DNA from: Pseudomonadota bacterium
GTDB taxonomy: Bacteria; Pseudomonadota; Gammaproteobacteria; Burkholderiales; Burkholderiaceae_E
Reading direction: 5' to 3'
Length of the DNA: 62,182 nucleotides
Assembly: GCA_023388075.1 (NCBI GenBank)
Contig: JAEWGX010000106.1
Span: 1 to 62,182 of the forward strand
The notes beneath the pieces were generated by a model. That model did no database searches. It was not told where the DNA came from and saw only the letters and a list, made by a program, of their open reading frames with translations. This document shows positions 44,774 to 53,829 of this stretch, piece by piece (the stretch's first letter is position 1; each line of letters starts with the position of its first letter). The translations under genes were made by a program, and so were the position numbers.

Positions 44774-45220
44774 TCACCGCGCCGGCACGCGATCCGCCAG
44801 CCGGCCCGGCTGGTAGTCGGGAAGGAAGCGGCAGCCCTTGCCGAACCGCGCCTCGAAGCCCTGGCAGCTCTGCGCGACCTGTCCCGACGTCGGCTTGTCG
44901 CCGGTATCGATCCACTTGACCAGCTCGGCCAGCACGGTCGGGTAGACCGGATCGCTCAGGTAGCTGTGGGACGCGTCCTCGGTGAAGACCTGCACGAGCC
45001 GATCGGCGCTTCCCGCCTTCCGCATGGTCTCGCTCAGGCTCGCCTCCATCTCGACGAAGGCGGTGGGGTCGCCGATGCCGTGCACCGTCACGACGGGGAC
45101 GGGGATCCGGCCGTCGGGGCAATCCTCTTCCACGGGGGGCGGCTCGGCGCGGACGGCGCTCGCGGCCAGCAGCGCGCCTGCCGCGAGGAGAAGCCACGCG
45201 GCGAGCCGCCGCGGCCGCAT
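44774..45220 (-). CDS. Signal-peptide protein carrying only the end of an alpha/beta hydrolase
   Basis: A 148-residue protein if started at 45220, with a strong signal peptide (MRPRRLAAWLLLAAGALLAA, cleaved near AVRAEP). The mature part begins PVPVVTVHGIGDPTAFVEME and ends with SYLSDPVYPTVLAELVKWIDTG. This is the C-terminal third of an alpha/beta hydrolase, the part that holds the Asp and His of the triad; the nucleophile elbow GxSxG is absent. It may be an internal-deletion derivative. An in-frame ATG at 45340 with GGAAG upstream is an alternative start that adds 40 residues. Confidence 0.55.
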   Translation of the reverse strand: MRPRRLAAWLLLAAGALLAASAVRAEPPPVEEDCPDGRIPVPVVTVHGIGDPTAFVEMEASLSETMRKAGSADRLVQVFTEDASHSYLSDPVYPTVLAELVKWIDTGDKPTSGQVAQSCQGFEARFGKGCRFLPDYQPGRLADRVPAR

Positions 45221-45366
45221 CGGTCGCCGTCGGCGTCCGTCGCGATTGCTCGCCGTGGGCGCCGCGTCGAAATGGCGACCGGTTGCCGGCGTCAGGTGGA
45301 AGGGCTCGGTCGGGTCCGCAGGGTCTGTCCAGGCAGTCATCAGCTCGGCTTCCAGGTTGAGGTGGG

Positions 45367-46230
45367 TCACGGGGAGGGGCCCGGCGCAGACGGAGTATCC
45401 ACGAGCATCGTGAGCGGCGTCTGCGCCACCTCGCCCAGGAGCTGCGCGAAGCGGGCGGCGACGAAGTCGATGATCGCGCGGCCCTTCTCGGCCGTGGCGG
45501 CGGCCGCGTTGCCGACCGCGCCGGATGGATTCAGGTCCTGGGCCTGCCAGCCCAGCCGGGCCGAGAGGCCGTCGCCGAGGATCGGCTGCGCGGTGGCGAG
45601 TTGCCGCAGGCGGGAATCGAAGTCCGCTGCCCGCTGCATGTCGACGAGCTGCGGAGCGAGCGCGAGCATCATGGAGGTCTCGATCTCGCCGCCGTGGATG
45701 CCGAAGCGCAATTCGTCGGGATCGACGATCCCCGCGGGCAGGCCCAGCCGGTACCAGTTGACCGCGAACACCATCAGCCCATGGCGCTCGCGCAGGTCGT
45801 GGTTCACCACGTCCATCAGCGCGGACTGTCCGCCATGGGCGTTGAAGATCACCAGCTTGCGCACCCCTGCGGCGCAGACGCCGGCGCCGATCTCCATCCA
45901 TGCATCGATCAGGGTGTGCGCGGAGAGCGACAAGGTACCGGGGAAACGGCCGTGCTCGTTGCTCTTGCCGATCGCGAGCGTCGGCAGGAAAAGCGCACGG
46001 GAATCGGCTGGCAGTCGGGCCAGGGTCGCGGCCACCAGCCCGTCGACGATCGTCGTGTCGACGCAGAGCGGCAGGTGCGGGCCGTGTTGCTCGGTCGCCG
46101 CCACCGGCAGCACGGCGACCGTTCGTGCGGGGTCCATGCCGTCGAAGTCGCCGGTGGCGAGCTCGGCCCAGAACCGCGTGGGCGGTCGGGACGACGTGGG
46201 CGCGGTGCGGGTGCGGCGCGAAGACGGCAT
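45367..46230 (-). CDS. Creatininase-family amidohydrolase
   Basis: A 287-residue metal-dependent hydrolase. Family motifs are VAATEQHGPHLPLCVDTTI (metal ligands Glu, His, Asp), NEHGRFPGTLSLSAHTL, IFNAHGGQSALMDVV and GIHGGEIETSMML. Relatives include creatininase and the mycofactocin peptidase, so the substrate is open. No mycofactocin or creatine genes are nearby. It lies downstream of the EamA transporter gene on the same strand. Confidence 0.88.
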   Translation of the reverse strand: MPSSRRTRTAPTSSRPPTRFWAELATGDFDGMDPARTVAVLPVAATEQHGPHLPLCVDTTIVDGLVAATLARLPADSRALFLPTLAIGKSNEHGRFPGTLSLSAHTLIDAWMEIGAGVCAAGVRKLVIFNAHGGQSALMDVVNHDLRERHGLMVFAVNWYRLGLPAGIVDPDELRFGIHGGEIETSMMLALAPQLVDMQRAADFDSRLRQLATAQPILGDGLSARLGWQAQDLNPSGAVGNAAAATAEKGRAIIDFVAARFAQLLGEVAQTPLTMLVDTPSAPGPSP

Positions 46231-46267
46231 CGGGCAATCTTACCGGCGTAGCGGCGGCGACGCCGCC

Positions 46268-47200
46268 TCACCGGACCCGGGTGCGCCGCCCCACCGCCAC
46301 GGTCGCCACCACTGCCGCCGCGAAGCCGAGCGTCTTCGCGTCGAGCGCCTCTCCCAGCAGCAGCGCCGCGATCAGCACGGTGAAGAACGGCTGGAGCAGT
46401 TGCGTCTGCCCGACGCGGGCGACGCCGCCGATCGCCAGGCCGCGGTACCAGAAGAAGAAGCCGATCCACATCGAGAAGAGGCTCACGTAGGCGAAGCCCA
46501 GCCACGCGGCAGCGCCGACGTCGCGCAGGCCCGCTTTGGCGGCCCAGCCGTCGGCGACGGACCAGAGCGTGATGCCGACGGTCACCGGCAAGGAGAGGAC
46601 CAGCGCCCAGCTGATCACCAGGTCCCCGTCCATGTCCCGGGAAAGCAGCCCGCCACGGGCATAGCCCAGCGCGCCGAGCGCGACCGCCGCGAGGAGCGCC
46701 CAGTCACCCGCCGTGATGCCGCCGCTTTCGCTGGAGGCGTAGCCGGTGACGAGCGCGGTGCCCAGCAGGGCGCAGAGCCAGAAGCCAACGGATGGCCGCT
46801 CGCGGGCCACCAGCACCGCCGCCATGGCGGTGGCGAGCGGCATCAGGCCGACCACGATGGCGCCGTGGGCGGCGGGCAGGGTCTTCATCGCGATGGAGGA
46901 AAAGAGGGGGAAGCCGACCACGACGCCGAGCGCGGTCTCCGCCAGGAGCCGCCATTGGCGCGGCGTGGGCAGCGGCGGACGGCGCAGCGCGAGCAGCAGG
47001 ATGGCCGCGATGCCCGCCACCGCGGCGCGGCCGAACGCGATGAACACGGGATGCAGGTCCGCGACGGCGAGCCGCGTCATCGGCAGCGTCGCGGAGAAGA
47101 CGACCACGCCGAGGATGCCGAGCAGCATGCCGGCATCGCGGCGTCGGCCGGCATCGCTCGCTTCTCTCGTCGCCGGGGTGGCTGGAACGGCTGTACTCAT
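46268..47200 (-). CDS. EamA/DMT-superfamily transporter
   Basis: A 310-residue membrane protein with ten hydrophobic segments in two EamA repeats (AIVVGLMPLATAMAAVLVARERP and QLLQPFFTVLIAALLLGEAL). Such proteins usually export metabolites or amino acids. It ends 37 bases before the creatininase-like start, so the two may share a transcript. Confidence 0.9.
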   Translation of the reverse strand: MSTAVPATPATREASDAGRRRDAGMLLGILGVVVFSATLPMTRLAVADLHPVFIAFGRAAVAGIAAILLLALRRPPLPTPRQWRLLAETALGVVVGFPLFSSIAMKTLPAAHGAIVVGLMPLATAMAAVLVARERPSVGFWLCALLGTALVTGYASSESGGITAGDWALLAAVALGALGYARGGLLSRDMDGDLVISWALVLSLPVTVGITLWSVADGWAAKAGLRDVGAAAWLGFAYVSLFSMWIGFFFWYRGLAIGGVARVGQTQLLQPFFTVLIAALLLGEALDAKTLGFAAAVVATVAVGRRTRVR

Positions 47201-47321
47201 CCGTGGATTCTAGGGGCCGCTCGTCGGAAGCGACCGTTACGGCCGCGCGAACGGCTGCGGCACTGGCCCGGCCGCTTCACCGGGCCGGTGTCGCGACGAA
47301 TCGGTTCCGCGCCCGGTGGAG

Positions 47322-48569
47322 CTAGGCGGCCGCGGCGATCACCTTCAGCCGCTCCGCGCGAATCGCGTCGCGGATGGCCTCGGGCTTGCCCGCACAGCGC
47401 TGCGCGATCGCGCCCTGGTCGATGGCGCGTGCGGCGTGCAGCACGCGACGCAGGCGCGTCGCGCCGGGATGCGATTCGGGGTCGGCATCCTGCACCGCGG
47501 CGGCGGCGTGCAGCAGGCCCTCGACGCGGGCGGGCTTGCGCCAGCCGTCGCAGCGGTCGAGCAGCCCGAGGAGCGCCGCGGCATCCATCTCGGCGATCGT
47601 CGCGAGCAGCGCGCCCCTGGCGCCGTTCCTGGCGGCCGCCTCGCGCTCGCGCGCGAAGAGGGCGCCCAGGTCGCGGCACTCGACCGGGGCGCGCAGCCGT
47701 TCGGCGATCCGCAGCACCGCCGCGTCGCCCGCATCTTCCCCTGGTGCCGCGCGCGCAACCAGCACCGCGAAGCAGACGGGCAGGCTCTCCTGGCGCTCGG
47801 CGCAGCGGTCCAATGCGTCGAGCCAGTCGTTCCAGGCGATCGGGTGGCGGCCCTGCGTGCTTCCGGACGACTCCGGGCCGCCGAGCTCGGGCAGCAGCAC
47901 CGCCAGCGCGCCGCAGGCCTGCAGCACCTCGATCATCCGTGACGGGCGCGCTTCGCGCAGGCCGCGGGCGAGCTCCTGCCAGACCCGCTCCGGCACCAGC
48001 GCGTCGACCTCGCCGGCCGCGGTCATCCGCCGCATCAGCGCCATCGTCTCCGGGGCGACACTGAAGTCCTGGAAGCGGGCGGCGAAACGCGCGAGCCGAA
48101 GGATGCGTACCGGATCCTCCACGAAGGAATCGCTCACGTGTCGGAGCACGCGATCCTCGATGTCACGCTGCCCGTTGAACGGGTCGATGATGCGGCCGTC
48201 GGCATCCTGCGCGATCGCGTTGATGGTGAGATCGCGCCGCGCCAGGTCCTCCTCGAGCGTCACGCCGGGCGCGAAGTGCACGGCGAACCCCTTGTACCCC
48301 GGGCCGGTCTTGCGTTCGGTGCGGGCGAGCGCGTACTCCTCGTTGGTGCGCGGATGCAGGAACACCGGGAAGTCCTTGCCGACCGGCCGGAAGCCGAGCG
48401 CGATCATCCGTTCCGGCGTGGCGCCCACCACCACCCAGTCGCGGTCGGCCCCGGGGCGGCCGAGCAGCGCGTCGCGCACGGCGCCGCCCACGCGGTACGC
48501 CTGGAGCGACGCTTCGGGGGCCTCGGGCGCCTCGCCGCAGCCGCTACCGGTTCGCGCGCCGCTCTTCAT
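47322..48569 (-). CDS. cca: CCA tRNA nucleotidyltransferase, without a recognisable HD site
   Basis: A 415-residue enzyme that adds or repairs the 3' CCA of tRNAs. The class II nucleotidyltransferase head is intact: YRVGGAVRDALLGRPGADRDWVVVGA (catalytic DxD type), EEDLARRDLTINAIA and EDPVRILRLARFAARF. In E. coli Cca the middle carries an HD phosphohydrolase motif (CHDLGK); the equivalent here reads AVLVARAAPGEDAG, so the HD residues are lost. The 5' end overlaps the 3' end of the upstream gene by 26 bases. Confidence 0.93.
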   Translation of the reverse strand: MKSGARTGSGCGEAPEAPEASLQAYRVGGAVRDALLGRPGADRDWVVVGATPERMIALGFRPVGKDFPVFLHPRTNEEYALARTERKTGPGYKGFAVHFAPGVTLEEDLARRDLTINAIAQDADGRIIDPFNGQRDIEDRVLRHVSDSFVEDPVRILRLARFAARFQDFSVAPETMALMRRMTAAGEVDALVPERVWQELARGLREARPSRMIEVLQACGALAVLLPELGGPESSGSTQGRHPIAWNDWLDALDRCAERQESLPVCFAVLVARAAPGEDAGDAAVLRIAERLRAPVECRDLGALFAREREAAARNGARGALLATIAEMDAAALLGLLDRCDGWRKPARVEGLLHAAAAVQDADPESHPGATRLRRVLHAARAIDQGAIAQRCAGKPEAIRDAIRAERLKVIAAAA

Positions 48570-49512
48570 TGAACGGCGAATCGATCGGTCCGAGGTAGGA
48601 CGGCGCGACGGCGTCGATCGAGCTCGGCGTGAGACCGAAGATCGGATCGATCGGCGCGCTGGCCACGCTGTCGATCTTCATGGACATCAGGTTGTCGCGG
48701 GACATGACGGTCCGGCCCGGAAGCTTCTCCATCACCATGGCCATCAGGTGCCCGATCGACAGCGGCACGCCGAACACCGGCCGTCGATGGCCGCTGTGCT
48801 TGCCGGCGAGGCGCACCATCTCCTCGAGCGTCATCACTTCGGGACCGCCCATCTCGAACACGCGCCGCGTGGTTCGGGCGTCGTGCACGGCCTGCGTCAT
48901 GGCGTCGGCGACGTCACGGACGTAGACCGGCTGGAAGCGGGCACCCAGGCAGGGGACCACCAGGAACGGCATCCAGCGCAGCATTCGCGCGAAGCCCGTG
49001 AGCAGCGAATCGCCCGGCCCGAACATCACCGACGGCCGGAACACGACCCAGTCGATCGAGGAGTTGCGCAGCGCCTGCTCGGCCGCGGCCTTGGAGCGCA
49101 GGTAGCTGGAGGGTAGCGTGGCCGGGTCCGCGTCGGTGACTCCGAGCGCGCTCACGTGGATGATGCGGGATACGAGGTGGCGCTCGGCCATCCGCAGCAA
49201 CCGGTCCATGAACTCGACGTGGTAGCGGCGGAAGTCCGGGCCGTAGGGGTCGGTGGCGACGGCGCTTCGGCCGTGCAGGATGCCGACCAGGTTGATCACC
49301 ACGTCCTTGCCGGCGAAGAGGCGATCGAGGCTTGCGTCGTCCTCCGGCTCCCACTTGGTGATGATGGTCTTGGGCAGCACCATGAGGTGGCGCGCGCGCT
49401 CGTAGTGGCGCGTCGGCACGGTGATGGTGTGCCCCGCCTCGTCAAGGCGCGGCACCAGGTAGCTCCCGAGAAACCCGGAGCCGCCCAGCACGAGGATGTT
49501 TGCAGGCTTCAT
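48544..49512 (-). CDS. NDUFA9-like NAD-dependent epimerase/dehydratase
   Basis: A 322-residue atypical SDR. The Rossmann start ILVLGGSGFLGSYLVPRL is followed by DVVINLVGILHGR, VSALGVTDADPATLPSSYLRSKAAAEQAL and VFRPSVMFGPGDSLLTGFAR, which match the complex I NDUFA9 subfamily. The ATG at 49512 gives the family start; a GTG at 49524 adds four residues. Bacterial members are thought to bind NAD(P) and may act in quinone or envelope metabolism. The stop overlaps cca. Confidence 0.88.
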   Translation of the reverse strand: MKPANILVLGGSGFLGSYLVPRLDEAGHTITVPTRHYERARHLMVLPKTIITKWEPEDDASLDRLFAGKDVVINLVGILHGRSAVATDPYGPDFRRYHVEFMDRLLRMAERHLVSRIIHVSALGVTDADPATLPSSYLRSKAAAEQALRNSSIDWVVFRPSVMFGPGDSLLTGFARMLRWMPFLVVPCLGARFQPVYVRDVADAMTQAVHDARTTRRVFEMGGPEVMTLEEMVRLAGKHSGHRRPVFGVPLSIGHLMAMVMEKLPGRTVMSRDNLMSMKIDSVASAPIDPIFGLTPSSIDAVAPSYLGPIDSPFNEERRANR

Positions 49513-49569
49513 GCGAGTGACCACTGCACGGCCAGCCGCACGCCCCTGGAGGGCAGGGCCTGCCGCGGT

Positions 49570-51747
49570 TCAGGGCAGGGGCGACGATCCGGCGGCCTTG
49601 GGCTCAATCGTACCAAGTCGCGCGGTGAGCGACTGCGCTTGCCCGGAGAAAAGCGCGGCATAGTCGGTCGCATTGGAGAGCACGTGCTTCACGTAGCCCC
49701 GGGTCTCGGTGAACGGGATGATCTCGGCGAAGATGGCGCCTTCCATCGGCCCGTCCAGCGTCCCGCGCCAGGCGCGCGACCGTCGCGGACCGGCGTTGTA
49801 CCCGGCGGACGCCAGCACCGCCGAGCCGTCCTGGTCGTCCATCACCTGCTTCAGGTAGAAGCTGCCGAACTCCAGGTTGGTCTGCAGGTCGTCCAGGTCG
49901 CTCTGGCGAAAACCGGTGCGGCCGAGCTTCTTCGCCACCCAGCGGGCGGTTGCCGGCATGAGCTGCATGAGGCCGGAGGCGCCGACCCGCGAGCGCGCAT
50001 CCATCACGAAGCGCGATTCCTGCCGGATCAGGCCGTAGACCCAGGCCGGGTCCAGCCCGTAGGCCCGCGCGATCGGCTCCAGCTCCTCGCGAAAGGGGGC
50101 CGGGAAGCGCAGCCCGAAGTCCGGTGCCGCCGTACGGATCCGCTCGTCGGTGTTGATGGCGCGATCCAGCAGTCCACGCTGCTGTGCCCACCAGGCGGCG
50201 GCCCGCAGTCCGCGCTCCTCGAGCCCGCGCATCTGGAAGTTCCATTCCCGGTTGCCCTCGAAGCGCATTCCCAGCGCGTAGAAGGCGAGCGCCCGCGCGA
50301 AGCCCGCGTTGGCGTCGAAGGCCGCGATCTCTCCGGGCTCGGGCGGCGCCGGCCGAGGAGGGGTGACGATCGGGCGCCCGAGCGCCTCCTTCGCCAGCTT
50401 GCCGTAGAAGTCGTGGCGCTCCGAGAGCGACTCGAAGCCGGCCTGCGCCGCGTCCTTGCGTCCTTCGGCGTCATGCGCCCGCGCGACCCAGTAGGTCCAG
50501 CCGGCCTCGGCCTGCTCCTGCGCCGACATCGATGCGACGACGCTGCGCAGCATCGGCCAGTCGCCGCCGCGCAGTGCGGCGCGCGCGAGCCAGGCGCGTG
50601 TCTGGTCGCTCACGCGCGCGCCCTTGGCCTCGCGGGCCCAGCCGACCGCCTCCGGAGCGAGCCGGCGCATGCCGGCCGCGGCAATCTGCGACCAGGCAAA
50701 GCGGCGATCCTCGGCCGACAGGCGCGCGCCCGCCGTGCGCATCTGCTCGGCCGCCGCGTCGGCATCGCTGCGCGCCAGGCGCACGATCGCGATGAGCGTG
50801 AGATCCCGCGGCTGCGGCGACCTGAGTGCCGTCTTCGGCCGCCGCAGCGCCTGCTGCAGGCCCTTTTCATTCAAGGCCGACCCGAGGAGCTCGGCCGCCC
50901 GCCGGATGTCCTGCGCCGCATTGGCCTCCAGCGCGTACAGCATCCGCTCGCGGATCTCCGCCGGCTTCAGCAGGCCGGCCGCGGTGACCGCGTCGAAGAG
51001 GTCGGCGCAGGCCTGGTTCATCGCGACCGGGCGCATCAGCAGGTCACGCACCGCCGCGTGCGACGCGGCATCGAGCGCTTCCCCGGGGGCGAGCCGCGCC
51101 ACTCGGGAGATCTGCGCATAGCAGTCCGGCGAGGTCTCGTCCTTCAGCACCCATTGCGCGTACTGCTCGTCGAAGGTGGGCCAATCCTGGCGCTTGCCGA
51201 GCGCGAGCATCCAGTCGCGGCGCAGCAGGTCGGTGACCAGCGGATTGGCGTCGCGCGCGATGAAGGCACGCACCGCGGGGTCGGCCTCGCCGGTGAGCGC
51301 CTCGATACGCTTCGGCCCGAGCAGAATGCGCAAGCGCCAGTACTCGACATAGTCGTAGAGCACGTGGTCGCGCGGAATCGCGGCCACGGCGCGGTCGAAG
51401 CGCTCCAGGTCGTTCGAGACCATCGCCTTGCGCGCGGCGATGAAGGACTCATCGACCGCGGACGCGAGGACGGAGGGCTCGGTCGCGGGACCGGCCGCTT
51501 CGGCGGCTTCGCCCGCGTCCCCGTCGGCCGCCGAGTCGCTCGGCTCCTCGTCGATGGCCTCGCCGCTGCTGGTCGCGGCGGAGCGCTCGTCCAGCGGCTT
51601 CTTCGATTGCAGCGGCGCCATGCCCTCCGCAGCCAGCGGCTTCTTGGACTGCGCGAACGCCGCGTCGACGGGTAAGGCAATGCCGGCGACGACGATCGGT
51701 GCGAGCAGCGCGATCGAGGCGAGGAGGGTCTTGCGGGGGAATGGCAT
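49570..51747 (-). CDS. Soluble lytic murein transglycosylase (Slt-type)
   Basis: A 725-residue periplasmic enzyme. The signal peptide is MPFPRKTLLASIALLAPIVV, cleaved near AAFAQ. The N-terminal ~480 residues form an all-helical superhelix. The GH23 domain at about 555-700 has the catalytic Glu in RQESRF, then SRVGASGLMQLMPATARWVAKK, LEFGSFYLKQV and ASAGYNAGP. The mature N-terminus repeats QSKKPL twice (QSKKPLAAEG, QSKKPLDERS) and is followed by a Ser/Glu/Ala linker. It cuts peptidoglycan with anhydro-product formation. Confidence 0.93.
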   Translation of the reverse strand: MPFPRKTLLASIALLAPIVVAGIALPVDAAFAQSKKPLAAEGMAPLQSKKPLDERSAATSSGEAIDEEPSDSAADGDAGEAAEAAGPATEPSVLASAVDESFIAARKAMVSNDLERFDRAVAAIPRDHVLYDYVEYWRLRILLGPKRIEALTGEADPAVRAFIARDANPLVTDLLRRDWMLALGKRQDWPTFDEQYAQWVLKDETSPDCYAQISRVARLAPGEALDAASHAAVRDLLMRPVAMNQACADLFDAVTAAGLLKPAEIRERMLYALEANAAQDIRRAAELLGSALNEKGLQQALRRPKTALRSPQPRDLTLIAIVRLARSDADAAAEQMRTAGARLSAEDRRFAWSQIAAAGMRRLAPEAVGWAREAKGARVSDQTRAWLARAALRGGDWPMLRSVVASMSAQEQAEAGWTYWVARAHDAEGRKDAAQAGFESLSERHDFYGKLAKEALGRPIVTPPRPAPPEPGEIAAFDANAGFARALAFYALGMRFEGNREWNFQMRGLEERGLRAAAWWAQQRGLLDRAINTDERIRTAAPDFGLRFPAPFREELEPIARAYGLDPAWVYGLIRQESRFVMDARSRVGASGLMQLMPATARWVAKKLGRTGFRQSDLDDLQTNLEFGSFYLKQVMDDQDGSAVLASAGYNAGPRRSRAWRGTLDGPMEGAIFAEIIPFTETRGYVKHVLSNATDYAALFSGQAQSLTARLGTIEPKAAGSSPLP

Positions 51748-51955
51748 CGGGGGGTGTTGCGGGGGGTGCTGCGTGATGTTCGATCGAGCATAGCATGGGG
51801 GTCGGCGATCTTCGCGGACACGGCCCGACCGGCGGGCGCGGCTGCTGCGAACCGGCGTCGATCCGTTGTTTCCAGGTCGAGAGGGGTGAAGCATCGAGCG
51901 GTTCCGGGATCGCGGTCGGCGTCCCGTCGATTCGCCACGCCATAGAATCGTGTCG

Positions 51956-52549
51956 ATGAGCATGGACAACGACGATCGGGAGACGCGCCGCGCGCTGCGG
52001 CGCCGTCTCATTGCCGCGAGGGTGGCGATCGATCCCGGGCGGCGTAGCGACTACGATCGCGCGATCGCCTCGCGCCTGGTCGGCATCGCCGAGCTCGGCG
52101 CCGCGGTAACCATCGCGGTCTACTGGCCGATCCGCTCGGAGCCCGATCTGTCCGGGCTCTACGCCCGCTGGTGGTCAGCCGGCCAGGTGCTCGCGCTGCC
52201 GGTGACGGATACGGCGGACGGCGAGCTGGAGTTCTGCCGCTGGGACGAGGCCGACGAGCTGGTGGCCGACCGGTTCGGCATCATGACGCCGAAGCAGCGC
52301 CGGCCGGTCGCGCCGGACTGCCTGCTGATCCCCTGCGTCGGATTCACCCGGCACCAGGACCGCGTGTGGCGTCTGGGGTATGGCGCGGGCTACTACGACC
52401 GTACGCTCGCGCGCCGGCCGGTGCCTTCGGTGGGCGTCGCCTACGACGAATGCGACGCGCAGGATCAGTTCGAGCCGACCACCTTCGACGTGCCGATGTC
52501 CGCGGTGGCAACCCCGTCACGGGTCATCAGCTCCATCGCCTCGCCCTGA
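51956..52549 (+). CDS. 5-formyltetrahydrofolate cyclo-ligase family protein
   Basis: A 197-residue enzyme that converts 5-formyl-THF to methenyl-THF with ATP. Motifs are RRALRRRLIAARVAI, YWPIRSEPDLSGLYARW, LALPVTDTADGELEFCRWDE, LLIPCVGFTR and RLGYGAGYYDRTL. The ATG at 51956 is taken; GTG at 51950 and ATG at 51962 are near alternatives and no Shine-Dalgarno sequence decides. The last 85 bases overlap the convergent EAL gene. I do not see a 6S RNA in front of it. Confidence 0.92.
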   Translation: MSMDNDDRETRRALRRRLIAARVAIDPGRRSDYDRAIASRLVGIAELGAAVTIAVYWPIRSEPDLSGLYARWWSAGQVLALPVTDTADGELEFCRWDEADELVADRFGIMTPKQRRPVAPDCLLIPCVGFTRHQDRVWRLGYGAGYYDRTLARRPVPSVGVAYDECDAQDQFEPTTFDVPMSAVATPSRVISSIASP

Positions 52550-53829
52550 TTGAAGCGCCGCACCCAGTCGCAAAACTCCTCGGCGGGCATCGCGCGGGCG
52601 TAGAGGAATCCCTGCACCCGGTCGCAACCGAACTCGCGCAGCAGGTGCACCGCGGCCGGGTTGTCGACGCCTTCGGCAAGCGCGCGCAGCTTGAACGCAT
52701 GCGCCAGGTCCACCAGCGCCTTCACGATCTGCTGGTCGCCGCGATCGTTCACCAGGTTCTGGATGAACAGGCGATCGATCTTCAGCTCGTGCACGGGGAA
52801 CTGGCGCAGGTAGGCGAAGGAGGAGTAGCCGGTGCCGAAGTCGTCGATCGAGAGCTCGCAGCCGATGTTGCGCAGCGCGCGCATGCATTCGATGGTGGCG
52901 TGCTCGTTGCGCACGATCGAGTCCTCGGTGAGCTCGAAGAGCAGCCGCGTGGGGGAGAGGCCCCAGGTCTCGCAGGACTGCGCCACCTGGGCGGCGAAGC
53001 CGGGGTCGTTCGCGGTCTTGGCCGACAGGTTGATGCCGATGCTGAGGTCCATCCCGTGCTCGAGCCACACCGTCTGCTGGCGCAGCACCGTGTTGATCAC
53101 GAACTGCGTGAGCTGCCCGATCATGCCGCGGTCGTCGCAGATCGAGGCGATCAGCGTCGGCGTGACCTGAAGCGGATGCTCGCGCGGCCAACGGATCAGT
53201 GCCTCGGCCGCGACGCACTGGTTGCTCGCCAGGTCGATCTGCGGCTGGAAGTGCACCTCCAGCTCGTTCGCGTACAGGTTGCGGCGCAACGCGTGCTCGA
53301 TCTCCACCAGGCGGGCCGCGCTGTCGTCGGCGCCGATCTGGCGCACGTCGAGCCGGTCCTCGTGCTCGGAGGCAAGCAGCCGACCGTCCCAGGCACCCTG
53401 GAGCAGTCCGCCCATGCCGATGGAATCGCTGCGGCTCCAGGCCCCCCCGATCACCGGCTGCAGTTGCGCCGAGGTGGTCTGCCCGTCCGGCAGGTCGATC
53501 ACGACCGGGGGATAGAGCGTCTCGCGAAACGCGGTGGCGATGGTATTGGCGACCGCCTCGTTGGCCACGTCGGCGAGCAGCACCCAGACCTCGTCGTGCG
53601 AGGCGACCGCGTAGCGGTCCTCCGGTCGCAGCCGCCCCTCGATGCGGTCCTGCACTGCCGAGAGCACCAGGTTGGCATGCGGATCCCGGGCGAGCGCCTG
53701 CAGGTGGTCGGAGCGGTTGAGGCGGATCGCGAGCAGCAGCGGTCGCCCGGTGAACTTTCTTGCAAGCAGCTGCTGCCCGAACGCCAGCAACTCGTTGGGG
53801 GTCAGGCGTCGGTTAGGCTGCGATTCCAT
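52465..53829 (-). CDS. EAL-domain c-di-GMP phosphodiesterase
   Basis: A 454-residue protein. The N-terminal ~200 residues look like a degenerate GGDEF-like domain without its motif. The EAL domain (from about 195) keeps the full set: AEALIRW, NLSAKT, FELTED, IDDFGTGYSSFAYL, LKIDR, AEGVD and VQGFLYARA. It therefore should hydrolyse c-di-GMP. The ATG at 53829 overlaps the HD-GYP stop by 17 bases, so the two are translationally coupled. The 3' end overlaps the folate cyclo-ligase on the other strand. Confidence 0.92.
   Translation of the reverse strand: MESQPNRRLTPNELLAFGQQLLARKFTGRPLLLAIRLNRSDHLQALARDPHANLVLSAVQDRIEGRLRPEDRYAVASHDEVWVLLADVANEAVANTIATAFRETLYPPVVIDLPDGQTTSAQLQPVIGGAWSRSDSIGMGGLLQGAWDGRLLASEHEDRLDVRQIGADDSAARLVEIEHALRRNLYANELEVHFQPQIDLASNQCVAAEALIRWPREHPLQVTPTLIASICDDRGMIGQLTQFVINTVLRQQTVWLEHGMDLSIGINLSAKTANDPGFAAQVAQSCETWGLSPTRLLFELTEDSIVRNEHATIECMRALRNIGCELSIDDFGTGYSSFAYLRQFPVHELKIDRLFIQNLVNDRGDQQIVKALVDLAHAFKLRALAEGVDNPAAVHLLREFGCDRVQGFLYARAMPAEEFCDWVRRFNQGEAMELMTRDGVATADIGTSKVVGSN

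Noticed and set aside
44966..48064. A 1032-codon plus-strand frame over the creatininase-like, EamA and cca genes
   Set aside because: Antisense to recognised genes and compositionally a shadow.
51748..51955. 6S RNA gene in front of the folate cyclo-ligase gene
   Set aside because: The expected long hairpin with a central bubble and its conserved strands is not visible in this interval.
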